A DNA stretch of 33,618 bases from a virus (IMGVR_UViG_3300010396_000034:1-33618); one strand, 5' to 3'. Positions 7,345 through 15,323 are shown, counted from the stretch's first letter. The notes: generated from the sequence alone by a model not told the origin. Numbers and translations: made by a program.

Positions 7345-7956
7345 ATGGAAAATATAATAAACAGTAATACACCGGCAATGTCAGAAGATATTAAAGCGAT
7401 TGCATGTGCTTTTTTAGAAGCTAAAAAAGAATTCAGATCAACGGGATTAAGTGGAAGCAACTCACATCAGAAATATAATTACGCGAAGATAGGTGACATC
7501 TATAATGCTGTTGAAGATGCATTGCATAAACACAATATTATCATATGGCACTTTTCTCGACCTCAAGATAGTGGTATGGAATATTTCTATACTCGTTTAG
7601 TTCATACCCTTTCAGGTCAATTTATAGAAGACTGTCGTATACTTGAAAGCGAGAAGCCAGGCAATCAAGCCAAAGGTGCAGCTAACACATATATGAAGAA
7701 GTATGCACTTTTATCACTTTGTGCTATGTCTACTGAAGATGATGATGGACAAGATGAACAGAAATATATTGATAATAAATCTGACCTATTGAATCATACT
7801 GAAGTGACTTATTTACATAACCAACTTAAAGCATGCGCTAACGGGAAGAAACTGTATGAATCTATACTTAAGAATAATAATATACGTTCTCTTAGCGAGC
7901 TTCCATTTTCATGTTATGAGACGGTTAAATCGTATATAACAAATAATAAGGAATAG
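7345..7956 (+). CDS. erf: ERF-family single-strand annealing protein 2
   Basis: 203 residues from ATG 7345 (site AAAGGA); an upstream in-frame ATG at 7303 lacks a site. It matches the ERF pattern more clearly than ERF 1: KYNYAKIGDIYNAVEDALHKHNIIIWHF, then TRLVHTLSGQFIEDC, then GAANTYMKKYALLSLCAMSTEDDDGQD. The C-terminal tail (IRSLSELPFSCYETVKSYI) resembles that of ERF 1 (IRTLADLPAAEYHRARTKIL), so the two are probably ancient paralogues. It would act in annealing during genome replication. It is the second gene of the rightward early operon. Confidence 0.85.
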   Translation: MENIINSNTPAMSEDIKAIACAFLEAKKEFRSTGLSGSNSHQKYNYAKIGDIYNAVEDALHKHNIIIWHFSRPQDSGMEYFYTRLVHTLSGQFIEDCRILESEKPGNQAKGAANTYMKKYALLSLCAMSTEDDDGQDEQKYIDNKSDLLNHTEVTYLHNQLKACANGKKLYESILKNNNIRSLSELPFSCYETVKSYITNNKE

Positions 7957-7957
7957 T

Positions 7958-8302
7958 ATGAATTGGATTAATCCAAAAATAACTTTACCAAAAGAAGGTA
8001 AAAATTACTTGGTTTTATTCGAATTTAATAATGTTAAATGTATTGCTATAGCAACTCCAGTAAATTCTCCTAAATGGAAAGGGCATTCCAAAACAATCTA
8101 TGTTTGGGAATCTTTACATAGTCCGAGTAGAATTAGAGCTTCTACAATTAATGACAAACGTATTTCTGCGTATAAAAACATGAGAGACATGAAGAGTCAT
8201 TATTTTATAGAAACTATAGATACTAATTTTTTAGTTCAGAATGCAATTGCTTATATCTCACTGAGTGATATTGATTATCCAGAAATAAATGATGAAGAAT
8301 AA
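7958..8302 (+). CDS. Unknown early protein, DUF551-like N-terminus
   Basis: 114 residues, starting just after ERF 2 with AAGGAATAGT upstream. The N-terminus (MNWINPKITLPKEGKNYLVLFE) resembles the W-I-x-LP-x-G-x-x-VLV pattern of small phage proteins of the DUF551 type. The remainder (KTIYVWESL, AIAYISLSDIDYP) is compatible with the same fold. Its function is unknown and the resemblance is by eye. It is part of the rightward early operon. Confidence 0.6.
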   Translation: MNWINPKITLPKEGKNYLVLFEFNNVKCIAIATPVNSPKWKGHSKTIYVWESLHSPSRIRASTINDKRISAYKNMRDMKSHYFIETIDTNFLVQNAIAYISLSDIDYPEINDEE

Positions 8303-8579
8303 TATGAATCTTTCTAATAAAAATTCAATGAATCCTTCTGATTACTTTTGCAATAAATGTGATAGAAAAGCAATTTTAATTAAATGTCATGGAAAAGTAA
8401 TATTATGTGACTATCATGCTTGGTTCAAGTATAAGGATACTCCAAAACCAGAATGGTACCGTGAGTATTGCTTTCATGAATGTAGACTTATTACTGAAAA
8501 TGAACCTGGATGTAATGAATGTGTTGCATATGATAATGAAATGAAGAAGATTCAACAAGAAATTCTCGACAAAACCTGA
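8289..8579 (+). CDS. Cysteine-rich, probably zinc-binding early protein
   Basis: Up to 96 residues from ATG 8289; ATG 8304 is an equally possible start just after the previous stop. It has CNKC, a CDYH pair, and later C/H pairs (CFHEC, CNEC), so it probably binds one or two zinc ions. It overlaps the previous gene and ends just before a terminator. The family is not recognised; small zinc-binding early proteins of phages often bind nucleic acids or host enzymes. Confidence 0.65.
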   Translation: MMKNNMNLSNKNSMNPSDYFCNKCDRKAILIKCHGKVILCDYHAWFKYKDTPKPEWYREYCFHECRLITENEPGCNECVAYDNEMKKIQQEILDKT

Positions 8580-8615
8580 CGTTTTAATACAATAAACTAA
8601 ACGATACAAAATAAC

Positions 8616-8637
8616 AGGACGGTTGTTACACCGTCCT
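8616..8637 (+). terminator. Intrinsic terminator of the rightward early operon
   Basis: AGGACGG pairs with CCGTCCT around an 8-base loop, followed by an AT-rich tract ending in a T-run (TTATATTTAATTTTTT). It lies about 35 bases after the last early gene. Confidence 0.8.
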
Positions 8638-8691
8638 TATATTTAATTTTTTATATAATTTATAAACATAATCCACCTACCACAGATTCAT

Positions 8692-8793
8692 ATGATAAAA
8701 ATTAATAAATCTTCACGAAACAAATACAACTCCCAACCAAAATCAAAAGGATCGACCGGAGCTGAATATTCGTACGACGAAAGATATTTATAA
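8692..8793 (+). CDS. 33-residue basic peptide coupled to the HTH gene
   Basis: A short open frame rich in K, S, N and Y, with no membrane segment. Its stop overlaps the start of the next gene (TAATG at 8791-8795), typical of coupled translation. There is no convincing ribosome site. It may be a real micro-gene or a leader peptide for the downstream gene. Confidence 0.4.
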   Translation: MIKINKSSRNKYNSQPKSKGSTGAEYSYDERYL

Positions 8794-9548
8794 TGTACCA
8801 CACTTCTGATAAAAATCAACATTTTTCTAAAAATAAAAACTCTTTTCATCCAGACTTTGTATATGATTTTACACAATCTGTCAAAAATAATTATGTTAAT
8901 ACTTTAACTCGCTGTGGCAAGAATATTGCCCATGCTATAAAACAATTCTCCCAACATGAATTTACTGAACTTAAAATTTCAACAATAGCAAAAATGGCTC
9001 GATGTTCCTCTCGAACAGTCAGCACATTTATTAATAAATTTCATAGAGATGGGTTTATAACCAAATCTCAAAAAAACCCTTATGCACCCAATGTTTTCGA
9101 GCAAAATTGCGTACACTATAAGAGTCTTCTCTTAGATAAATATTTATTTATAAATCCTAGTCTTCGGACGCGCAGGCGCGAGAGATTTTTTAAAAATAAA
9201 TACCCTAAAAAAGGAAATGTAATGAATGATTTTGCAAATCAGTTCCCAAATATGGCAAAAGCGAAGCAAAAACGAAGAAATGACGGAGGACATTCACCAG
9301 CAATACTAAAACAAGTCCTTTCACTTGAGGATCAAATCCATGCAAAAAAAGTAGACATAGCATTTTTCACCAAACAATTGGAAAATCCAGAGTCATTCTG
9401 GGATCCACATGGTATATTATTCTCAGCGAATGTAAGTATGGCAAAATCTCTGCTAGCACGAGCTCAGTTTGAATTAAATGAACTAGAAGGAGTAAGTAAT
9501 GAGAAGCAAAGCGTATTGCATCAATATCAATCCAGTATCATGGCATAG
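8793..9548 (+). CDS. Helix-turn-helix DNA-binding protein (replication or regulation)
   Basis: 251 residues. Residues about 61-94 (KISTIAKMARCSSRTVSTFINKF..GFI) form a winged-helix or HTH_36-like motif like those in phage replication initiators and regulators. A basic stretch follows (RTRRRERFFKNKYPKK), then a helical C-terminal half. A strong internal ribosome site (AAGGAAA) precedes in-frame ATG 9222. This could yield a separate 108-residue C-terminal protein beginning MNDFANQFPNM. It stands before the resolvase and terminase genes. The exact role is not recognised. Confidence 0.7.
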   Translation: MYHTSDKNQHFSKNKNSFHPDFVYDFTQSVKNNYVNTLTRCGKNIAHAIKQFSQHEFTELKISTIAKMARCSSRTVSTFINKFHRDGFITKSQKNPYAPNVFEQNCVHYKSLLLDKYLFINPSLRTRRRERFFKNKYPKKGNVMNDFANQFPNMAKAKQKRRNDGGHSPAILKQVLSLEDQIHAKKVDIAFFTKQLENPESFWDPHGILFSANVSMAKSLLARAQFELNELEGVSNEKQSVLHQYQSSIMA

Positions 9549-9882
9549 AGTTATTCGTACCGGAGGCCGAGGATTTGATCCTCAAATGCGAGATAAAGTA
9601 GCCTTTGGTTTATATTTAAGCCAGCAGCATGGAGATGATCCTTTTTTTGAGAATCCTATTCATCTTGAAGTCACTTTTTATATGCCTCTCCCTAAACCTA
9701 TCAGCAAACGAACTGCATCCCTTTACAAAGTATCACCACCACATCTCTCTAACCTTTATAAGTTTCTCATTGAATCAATCAAAGATATTATCATTCGAGA
9801 TGATCGCGTTGTATGTTCATTATCAGTAAAAAAAGTGTATGATAAAGAGCCAAGAACTGAGTTGATCATTACTGAGGTATAA
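9499..9882 (+). CDS. rusA: RusA-like Holliday junction resolvase with altered acidic site
   Basis: 127 residues from ATG 9499, with site GGAG, overlapping the previous gene by 50 bases. The family outline is clear: an N-terminal strand ININPVSWHR, an EVTFYMPLPKP strand, SNLYKFLIESIKD, then RDDRVVCSLSVKKVY and PRTELIIT. RusA enzymes cut Holliday junctions, here presumably to debranch DNA before packaging. The usual DLDN motif that supplies two catalytic aspartates reads HLSN here, while the later DD is kept. It may be inactive, altered in mechanism, or a DNA-binding derivative. Confidence 0.75.
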   Translation: MRSKAYCININPVSWHRVIRTGGRGFDPQMRDKVAFGLYLSQQHGDDPFFENPIHLEVTFYMPLPKPISKRTASLYKVSPPHLSNLYKFLIESIKDIIIRDDRVVCSLSVKKVYDKEPRTELIITEV

Positions 9883-9886
9883 TAAC

Positions 9887-10489
9887 GTGAGTAAACCATT
9901 GAAGTATGCTGGGGATGCAAACGAATTAGAGAATCCCCAAAAAGCAGGAAAGAAAAAAGTGCAAATGGAACAGCAAACTACAAACAATAGCACATCCATT
10001 CGATTACTGACAACTTCAGGCTCCTGGTGTGAATTCATTAATAATGACGCTTTGATGATGTTTCCTGAAAAGCATGACTGGCGAAAACGCTTCATATACA
10101 CATTATTGGATTGGGCTTCAAAAGAAGATAGCCTTGAAATCGTTGATTTCGCTATTGAGATGAAAATGCACCGAAGGACACTTTACAAATGGGCTGAGCA
10201 ATATCCAGAGATTAAAGATGCACTTGATCATGCTCGTTTGATGATAGGGTCTCGTAGAAGAAAAGGTGCACTTACCCGCAAATTTGATAAAGACGTTGCA
10301 TTTAAAGATATGCATTGCTATGACCCTGAATGGCTTGCTATTAATAAATATCATTCTGAGATGAAGAAAGATGAAGATAAGCAATCACATACATTTATCA
10401 TTAGTGACGTTAAGCCTCGTATTGTAAGTAAAGAAGATATGGTTGGAATCGTCGACAATCTGTCGGCAGTTGAAAATGAAGAGCAATGA
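9887..10489 (+). CDS. terS: Terminase small subunit
   Basis: 200 residues starting at GTG 9887, with GAGG upstream. The core (residues about 70-150) has an HTH-like DNA-binding region, LEIVDFAIEMKMHRRTLYKW, then a helical oligomerisation region with RRKGALTRKFDKDVAFKDM and DPEWLAINKYHSEMK. This layout recurs in phage small terminases, which recognise DNA and load the motor. It lies upstream of the large terminase, separated by four small genes. Overlap of its stop with the next start (ATGA) indicates coupling. Confidence 0.75.
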   Translation: MSKPLKYAGDANELENPQKAGKKKVQMEQQTTNNSTSIRLLTTSGSWCEFINNDALMMFPEKHDWRKRFIYTLLDWASKEDSLEIVDFAIEMKMHRRTLYKWAEQYPEIKDALDHARLMIGSRRRKGALTRKFDKDVAFKDMHCYDPEWLAINKYHSEMKKDEDKQSHTFIISDVKPRIVSKEDMVGIVDNLSAVENEEQ

Positions 10490-10668
10490 CTTCACTTAAA
10501 GATCTTGAGTTAGAAAAGATTGAATTGGAAAAACGTTTAGCCCATATTGAGTTACATAAAGCTCACTGTGAGAAATTTAATCTCGATGATATATTTTGCG
10601 GTAGTTGTACTTTTTATTTATCGAAACAAAAAATGTTCTATGTGGGTAGTAATGAAGTTAAGGAGTAG
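10486..10668 (+). CDS. Small helical/cysteine protein, unknown
   Basis: 60 residues, starting at the ATGA overlap with the small terminase. It has an N-terminal charged helix (LKDLELEKIELEKRLAHIEL) and a C-terminal H-x2-C..CGSC cluster that could bind a metal. The function is unknown. It lies in the tight packaging-gene run. Confidence 0.65.
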   Translation: MTSLKDLELEKIELEKRLAHIELHKAHCEKFNLDDIFCGSCTFYLSKQKMFYVGSNEVKE

Positions 10669-10672
10669 TTGA

Positions 10673-10909
10673 ATGATGGATTACCTTTGCAGTATGTTTC
10701 ATAAAACTTGTAAAAGAGATCTTCGTAAATTAATACAAATCAACTTGGATGATACACAAAAGATACAATCACTGAACAACCAGACACTTCAATTATTAAG
10801 TCAAATACAAGAGCTTAAAGCGATCAATGATTATCAAACATTCAGTCTTGAAAAGAAAATTGGTGAACTTGAAAATGAATTAGCTCTTTTAAAATCTTCA
10901 AAGGATTAA
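10673..10909 (+). CDS. Small coiled-coil protein, unknown
   Basis: 78 residues with GGAG upstream. After a short N-terminus with three cysteines in the first 13 residues, the chain is a long heptad-like coiled coil (TQKIQSLNNQTLQLLSQIQE.., then EKKIGELENELALL). It probably oligomerises. No family is recognised. It lies between the two terminase genes in the same operon. Confidence 0.65.
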   Translation: MMDYLCSMFHKTCKRDLRKLIQINLDDTQKIQSLNNQTLQLLSQIQELKAINDYQTFSLEKKIGELENELALLKSSKD

Positions 10910-10910
10910 A

Positions 10911-11117
10911 ATGGATGATCTTTTGCAACAACAACTGGTTAACGAACTTCGTACAGTTATCCAGCCAATCAATGAGAAATATAAAGACTTCTTTCATATT
11001 CAACTCATCACTCTTTGTGATATGAAAGACATGTCATGCAGTGAATGTAAAGACTCTGAAACTAAACAACAATGTAAACGATGCGTTATTGGCTTTGAGG
11101 AATTAAAAAATGTTTGA
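10911..11117 (+). CDS. Small cysteine-cluster protein, unknown
   Basis: 68 residues, starting 2 bases after the previous stop. The C-terminal half has C-x6-C-x2-C and C-x2-C (LCDMKDMSCSECKD, QQCKRC), suggesting a zinc knuckle. The N-terminal half is helical. The function is unknown. Its end overlaps the start of the GroES-like gene by 8 bases. Confidence 0.65.
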   Translation: MDDLLQQQLVNELRTVIQPINEKYKDFFHIQLITLCDMKDMSCSECKDSETKQQCKRCVIGFEELKNV

Positions 11118-11427
11118 TAAATTCAAACCTTTGAAAAGAAAAGTTATTGTACAATTAATCGAAATGGATGAAATGCCAAAAATTTCAGGTGTTTCGATAT
11201 CATTTGATAAGTCGTCGCCTTATGTAATCGGCAAAGTATTTTCATATGGTGAAGAATCTTTAGGTTGTAAGATAAATAGTATAGTTTATTTTGATTCCTC
11301 TACGATTATTGCACATGAAACTGAGATAGTTATCCTAGAAGTAGACGAAGAAGGCATTCCTATGAAAAGTAGAGAAGATTTTTATGCAATTGTAGATATT
11401 GATAATTTGAATGTTATAAAAAGATGA
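11110..11427 (+). CDS. GroES-like co-chaperonin
   Basis: 105 residues, close to the usual length of GroES (97 in E. coli). It follows the GroES pattern: FKPLKRKVIVQLIE matches the RPLHDRVIVKRKE strand, ISGVSIS occupies the mobile-loop site (GGIVLT), IGKVFSYGEE matches GEVLAVG, NSIVYFD matches GDIVIFN, and EEGIPMKSREDFYAIVD matches the closing LIMSESDILAIVE. Co-chaperonins cap GroEL; phage versions such as T4 gp31 allow capsid protein folding. Its start overlaps the previous gene and its stop overlaps the terminase start. Divergence is high, so this is a by-eye assignment. Confidence 0.6.
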   Translation: MFDKFKPLKRKVIVQLIEMDEMPKISGVSISFDKSSPYVIGKVFSYGEESLGCKINSIVYFDSSTIIAHETEIVILEVDEEGIPMKSREDFYAIVDIDNLNVIKR

Positions 11428-12794
11428 GTGTAGAAGTACAAGTTGATTTAGATAAATTTGCATTACGCTGGTATCAAGAAGAGATTTGGGATACCGTCGA
11501 AGAAAGAAAATCTAAGCGTATACTTTACATCGCATCTCGACGTGCTGGTAAAGATATTCTTTTTTGGAATCTAGCCATACGTCAGTGCATCAAAAGAGTC
11601 TGTCTAGTATTCTATGTATTGCCAACTTATTCTCAAGGTCGTAAGGCCGTTTTTGATGCGATTGCAATTGATGGTACAAAGTTCCTTGATTATCTTCCCA
11701 AAGTTCTTATTGAATCTATCAATCAGGCTGAAATGAAGATACGGTTCAAAAATGGATCCATTCTCCAGATCATTGGTGGTGATACATATGATACTTCACT
11801 TGTAGGTACTAATCCTTATGCGGTAATACTTTCAGAGTACTCTCTCATGCCACCAGACATCTTTTCATTCATAAGGCCTATTCTTGCTGCAAACGGAGGA
11901 TGGTGTGCAATTGTTGGAACGCCTCGTGGTAAGAATCATCTTTGGCAGTTATGGAAGATTGCTCAAGAATTACCAGAGTGGAAGATCTTTGTGCATAAAG
12001 CATCTGAAATTCATCACATACCGGATGACGTTCTTTCTCAAGAGCGTGCTCAAATGGATGAAGGACTTTATCTACAGGAGTATGAATGTAGCTTTGATCG
12101 TGGTATATCGGGATCGTTTTATGGCACATATCTTGACGCTTTGAAGCTAAAAGGTCAAATTGGTCATATTCCATGGGAACCAGGGCTACTTGTGTATACT
12201 GCCTGGGATATTGGAGTTAACGATGCGACGACGATCATCTTTTTCAATGTCGTGGGCGATGGTTCTGTTGTTCGTATTATTGATTGTTATTCAAATAATA
12301 ATCTTGGTTTAGATCACTACGCAAAGATATTGCAGGACAAACCATATAAATACGGAAAACATTTCGCTCCTCATGATATTAAAGTACGTGAATGGGGTGG
12401 TGGCGCTATTACGCGTTATGAAAAAGCACGTCAATTAGGGATTGATTTTACCCTTGTTGATCAGATTGGTATCATTGATGGCATAGAAAATGTATGGACT
12501 CATTTCAATAAGCTGTGGATTGATGCTGAGAAGTGTCGTTCACTTATCAACGCGTTAGAGAACTATAGAAAAGAATGGGATGAGTTACGTCAGATATATA
12601 TCCCACGACCAGTTAAATCATGGGCTAATCACTATGCTGATGCTTTGAGGTATTTATGCATTGCAATTCATAAAACTAAGCGGGGAATGTCTCCTGAAGA
12701 ATTTGATCGTAAAAGAGCACAGGCCTTATATGGTAATCAACAAGATCTTCCACGATTTTTCCGCGATGATCCAAAATATGATAGGTATAAGTAA
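11424..12794 (+). CDS. terL: Terminase large subunit
   Basis: 456 residues, a normal size for the packaging motor. ATPase motifs: Walker A IASRRAGKD (about 36-44), Walker B AVILSEYS (about 133-140, acidic E139 after the hydrophobic strand), and coupling motif VGTPRGKNH (about 164-172). Nuclease domain: AWDIGVNDATTI (D262), FAPHDIK (D318) and HYADALRYL (D406) supply the expected acidic residues. It pumps DNA into the capsid through the portal and cuts it. It starts in an ATGA overlap with the GroES-like gene. Confidence 0.95.
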   Translation: MSVEVQVDLDKFALRWYQEEIWDTVEERKSKRILYIASRRAGKDILFWNLAIRQCIKRVCLVFYVLPTYSQGRKAVFDAIAIDGTKFLDYLPKVLIESINQAEMKIRFKNGSILQIIGGDTYDTSLVGTNPYAVILSEYSLMPPDIFSFIRPILAANGGWCAIVGTPRGKNHLWQLWKIAQELPEWKIFVHKASEIHHIPDDVLSQERAQMDEGLYLQEYECSFDRGISGSFYGTYLDALKLKGQIGHIPWEPGLLVYTAWDIGVNDATTIIFFNVVGDGSVVRIIDCYSNNNLGLDHYAKILQDKPYKYGKHFAPHDIKVREWGGGAITRYEKARQLGIDFTLVDQIGIIDGIENVWTHFNKLWIDAEKCRSLINALENYRKEWDELRQIYIPRPVKSWANHYADALRYLCIAIHKTKRGMSPEEFDRKRAQALYGNQQDLPRFFRDDPKYDRYK

Positions 12795-13144
12795 TGAAAA
12801 AATTAATTCTTTTATTACTGTTTTCAGTAGCTAGTTTATTATGTGAGAAACAATATATCGTAAGTACATATAAAAATATTGATGAATCGATATGTAAAAC
12901 ATATCCAAGTCTTCCTTTGATGTTTATGTGTGCAGTATTATCTGCTAAGTACATAAACTATCGCTACAAAGGATCAAAGATGGGAGATGTGGTTATATTT
13001 AAAGCATATAATCGTGATTGTTCTATCGTTATTAAATTGAATGAAAAAATGCGTAAGTGTGATGTAGAGTTTAAAGCTTGTGATGAAAGCTTTAATTATG
13101 ATAATTTTGAAAAAGTAATGGATTCTATTTTTTTGTATAATTAA
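12794..13144 (+). CDS. Secreted protein with signal peptide, unknown
   Basis: 116 residues. It starts in the terminase stop (TAATG). The N-terminus MKKLILLLLFSVASLLCEKQ is a clear signal peptide, possibly with a lipobox-like LLC. The mature part has further cysteines (CKTYPSLPLMFMC, DCSIVI, KCDVEFKAC) that could form disulphides, consistent with life outside the cytoplasm. No family is recognised. A secreted gene between terminase and portal is unusual and looks like cargo. Confidence 0.7.
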   Translation: MKKLILLLLFSVASLLCEKQYIVSTYKNIDESICKTYPSLPLMFMCAVLSAKYINYRYKGSKMGDVVIFKAYNRDCSIVIKLNEKMRKCDVEFKACDESFNYDNFEKVMDSIFLYN

Positions 13145-13176
13145 TATGTTGGTTATTAGCAATAAAAAATAATAGA

Positions 13177-13214
13177 CTCTTTCTAGACTCTTATGGAAGG
13201 AGTTTTAGAAAGAG
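13177..13214 (+). promoter_or_regulatory. Hairpin overlapping the portal ribosome site
   Basis: CTCTTTCTA (13177-13185) pairs with TAGAAAGAG (13206-13214). The stem continues inward, past one bulged T, with GACTCT against GGAGTT. The portal ribosome site AGAGGA (13211-13216) has four of its six bases inside the stem, so folding would limit portal translation. It may also mark the end of the upstream transcript. Confidence 0.6.
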
Positions 13215-13223
13215 GATACAAAT

Positions 13224-15257
13224 ATGTTAATGCGGGGAACAGAATCTCTTAATTCGATGGACGGCGGTTTCAGTGCCATAAAAAAGAAAATAGATGCTGA
13301 TTACACCGCCAATCAAGCAATATGGCAAATATATTGGACCGAAGCTACGATTGATACTCGTCTTGAAGCTGGTGATACATCTTTGATGGCTGATCTTAAT
13401 CAGTCATTACCTAACAATAATAGAGGTTCATGGTATTTTAACCGTGTTCGTCCTTTATGTAACATGGTATCTGGTTATCAACGTCGCAACAGAAAGTCAA
13501 CGATCGTTGTTCCTTTAGAGAATGGTGATCAAGCGACCGCAGATCAACTTACTAAAATACTTCTCAATATATATAAACGTGAAGGTATTTATGAAACGAT
13601 CTCTGAAGCATTCCACCAAGGTGGTTGTATTGCAGGTATGAACTTACTCCATGTATATATGGATTATAGAACTGATCCTGTGTCAGGTGATTTGAAAGTA
13701 GATAACTGTTCATACAATAGCTTTTTCATTGATCCATATTTTAGAAAACCTGATCTCTCAGATTGTTCTTTTGTTTGGAGAAGATCTTATCTTTCCCATA
13801 GTGCAGCAGCTGCTTTGATTCCTGATCGATATGAAGAGATCATGGCCCTTCCTGGTAATCCCACCGGAACGGGAAGAGATGGTAGATTTCAATACATGCC
13901 AGAAAGCTATGGTCAAACACAGCAGAATAGACTTGCATACGATGAATATTATTACCGTGATTATCGTAAACAAAAACTGTTAGTCGATAAAACAACTGGT
14001 GAGACATTTGAAATCACCAATCAAGAAGATATTGACGTACAAACATTTCTGAGTCATTACCCAGAAGTTACATTGATAGAACAGGATATTCCTACTATTC
14101 GTTTGGCTATCATGATTCAGGATAAAGTATTTTATGATGGGCCAAACCCTCTCAATATAGACGTCTATCCTTTTGTGCCAGTACTTGGATATTATAATCC
14201 AATGATGCCGTACTATTACAGCCGTATACAGGGTATATGTCGTTCTTTAAGAGATCCTCAAATTCTATTCAATCGTCGTGTGATACTCTCGGCTGATGCA
14301 GCAGAATCTGTTGTTAACTCTGGTTTCATCTTTAAGGAAAATGCTCCTGTTGATGTGAAACATCTCTTTCAAACAGGACAAGGTCGTATTATTCCCTTGA
14401 AGGAAGAAGCGGCAATGACTGATATCCAGCAGATTACTCCACCAGCAATTCCACAATACTTCTTTCAATTACAGGATACTTTCTCTAAAGAAATGAACTT
14501 AGTATCTGGTATCAACGAAGAGCTTATGGGCTCAGCGATTGATGATAAAGCAGGAATATTATCTGCATTGCGCCAAGGCGCTGGATTGACTACTTTACAG
14601 CCATTATTCGACAGGTTAGATTATTCACAAAATCTTCTTGGAGAATTGATCATGAAGGTCATACAAAACAATTATACTCCTGGTAAGGTTAAGAATCTTC
14701 TTGAAGGCAAAGAGCCTGCACCATTATTTTATAATAAATCATTTGGTAAATATCATTGTATGGTAGAGCTTGGATTTAATACTGAATCACAAAAACAAAT
14801 GCAATTTGCTCAGCTTATACAGTTAAGAGAGTTAGGAGTTCCTATTCCCGATGCAAGTCTTATTGAAGCTGCAACAATACAAGAAAAAGATAAAATTATT
14901 CAGCAAATGCAGCAGCAACAGGAACAAACGCAACAGATGCAAATGCAGCAGATGCAGGCTAATATACAAGAATCACAGGCTCGTACTCAATTGGCTCAAG
15001 CTCGTACAATGGCTGACCAAGGATTGGGAGCCGAAAGATTTAGTCGAATTGACGAAAACAGGGCTCTTGCTGATGAAAGGCGTGCTGCATCTGTTAAAGA
15101 TGATCAACTTGCTTTATTGAACTTTGCAAAAGCGATTAAAGAAATTGAAAATATAGATATCGCTCAACTAGAAAAGATAGTATCTTTGCAAAGAATGCTA
15201 AAAGACTTTGAATCAGTTAAAGAAAGTGTAGTACACTCTCCAGAACAGATCCTCTAA
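13224..15257 (+). CDS. Portal protein, P22-like
   Basis: 677 residues, close to P22 gp1 (725). The N-terminal region YFNRVRPLCNMVSGYQRRNRKS (about 71-92) is typical of P22-like portals. It is followed by a hydrophobic and aromatic core (FHQGGCIAGMNLLHVYMDYR, FIDPYFRKPDLSDCSFVWRRSY) and SGINEELMGS. From about 551 there is a long Q/M-rich coiled coil (QQMQQQQEQTQQMQMQQMQA) that may form the barrel. The portal is the dodecameric DNA gate at one capsid vertex and docks the terminase. The ribosome site is partly buried in a hairpin. Confidence 0.9.
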   Translation: MLMRGTESLNSMDGGFSAIKKKIDADYTANQAIWQIYWTEATIDTRLEAGDTSLMADLNQSLPNNNRGSWYFNRVRPLCNMVSGYQRRNRKSTIVVPLENGDQATADQLTKILLNIYKREGIYETISEAFHQGGCIAGMNLLHVYMDYRTDPVSGDLKVDNCSYNSFFIDPYFRKPDLSDCSFVWRRSYLSHSAAAALIPDRYEEIMALPGNPTGTGRDGRFQYMPESYGQTQQNRLAYDEYYYRDYRKQKLLVDKTTGETFEITNQEDIDVQTFLSHYPEVTLIEQDIPTIRLAIMIQDKVFYDGPNPLNIDVYPFVPVLGYYNPMMPYYYSRIQGICRSLRDPQILFNRRVILSADAAESVVNSGFIFKENAPVDVKHLFQTGQGRIIPLKEEAAMTDIQQITPPAIPQYFFQLQDTFSKEMNLVSGINEELMGSAIDDKAGILSALRQGAGLTTLQPLFDRLDYSQNLLGELIMKVIQNNYTPGKVKNLLEGKEPAPLFYNKSFGKYHCMVELGFNTESQKQMQFAQLIQLRELGVPIPDASLIEAATIQEKDKIIQQMQQQQEQTQQMQMQQMQANIQESQARTQLAQARTMADQGLGAERFSRIDENRALADERRAASVKDDQLALLNFAKAIKEIENIDIAQLEKIVSLQRMLKDFESVKESVVHSPEQIL

Positions 15258-15274
15258 TTCAATGGTTGGACTAG

Positions 15275-15306
15275 AGGTTATTTCAATAACCTTGAGCGAA
15301 AGCTCA
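15275..15306 (+). terminator. Two contiguous hairpins after the portal gene
   Basis: AGGTTATT/AATAACCT (15275-15292) is directly followed by TGAGC-GAAA-GCTCA (15293-15306), a stem with a GNRA tetraloop. GTTTCC follows, a poor terminator tail. They separate the portal from the next gene and may stabilise or process the mRNA. Confidence 0.5.
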
Positions 15307-15323
15307 GTTTCCAAGGAGCCACT

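Noticed and set aside
11878-12174. Minus- and plus-strand frames inside the large terminase gene
   Set aside because: Shadows of a well-supported gene with catalytic motifs in its own frame.
14851-15120. 89-codon frame inside the portal gene
   Set aside because: Out-of-frame reading of the Q-rich coiled coil, rich in K and R, without a ribosome site.
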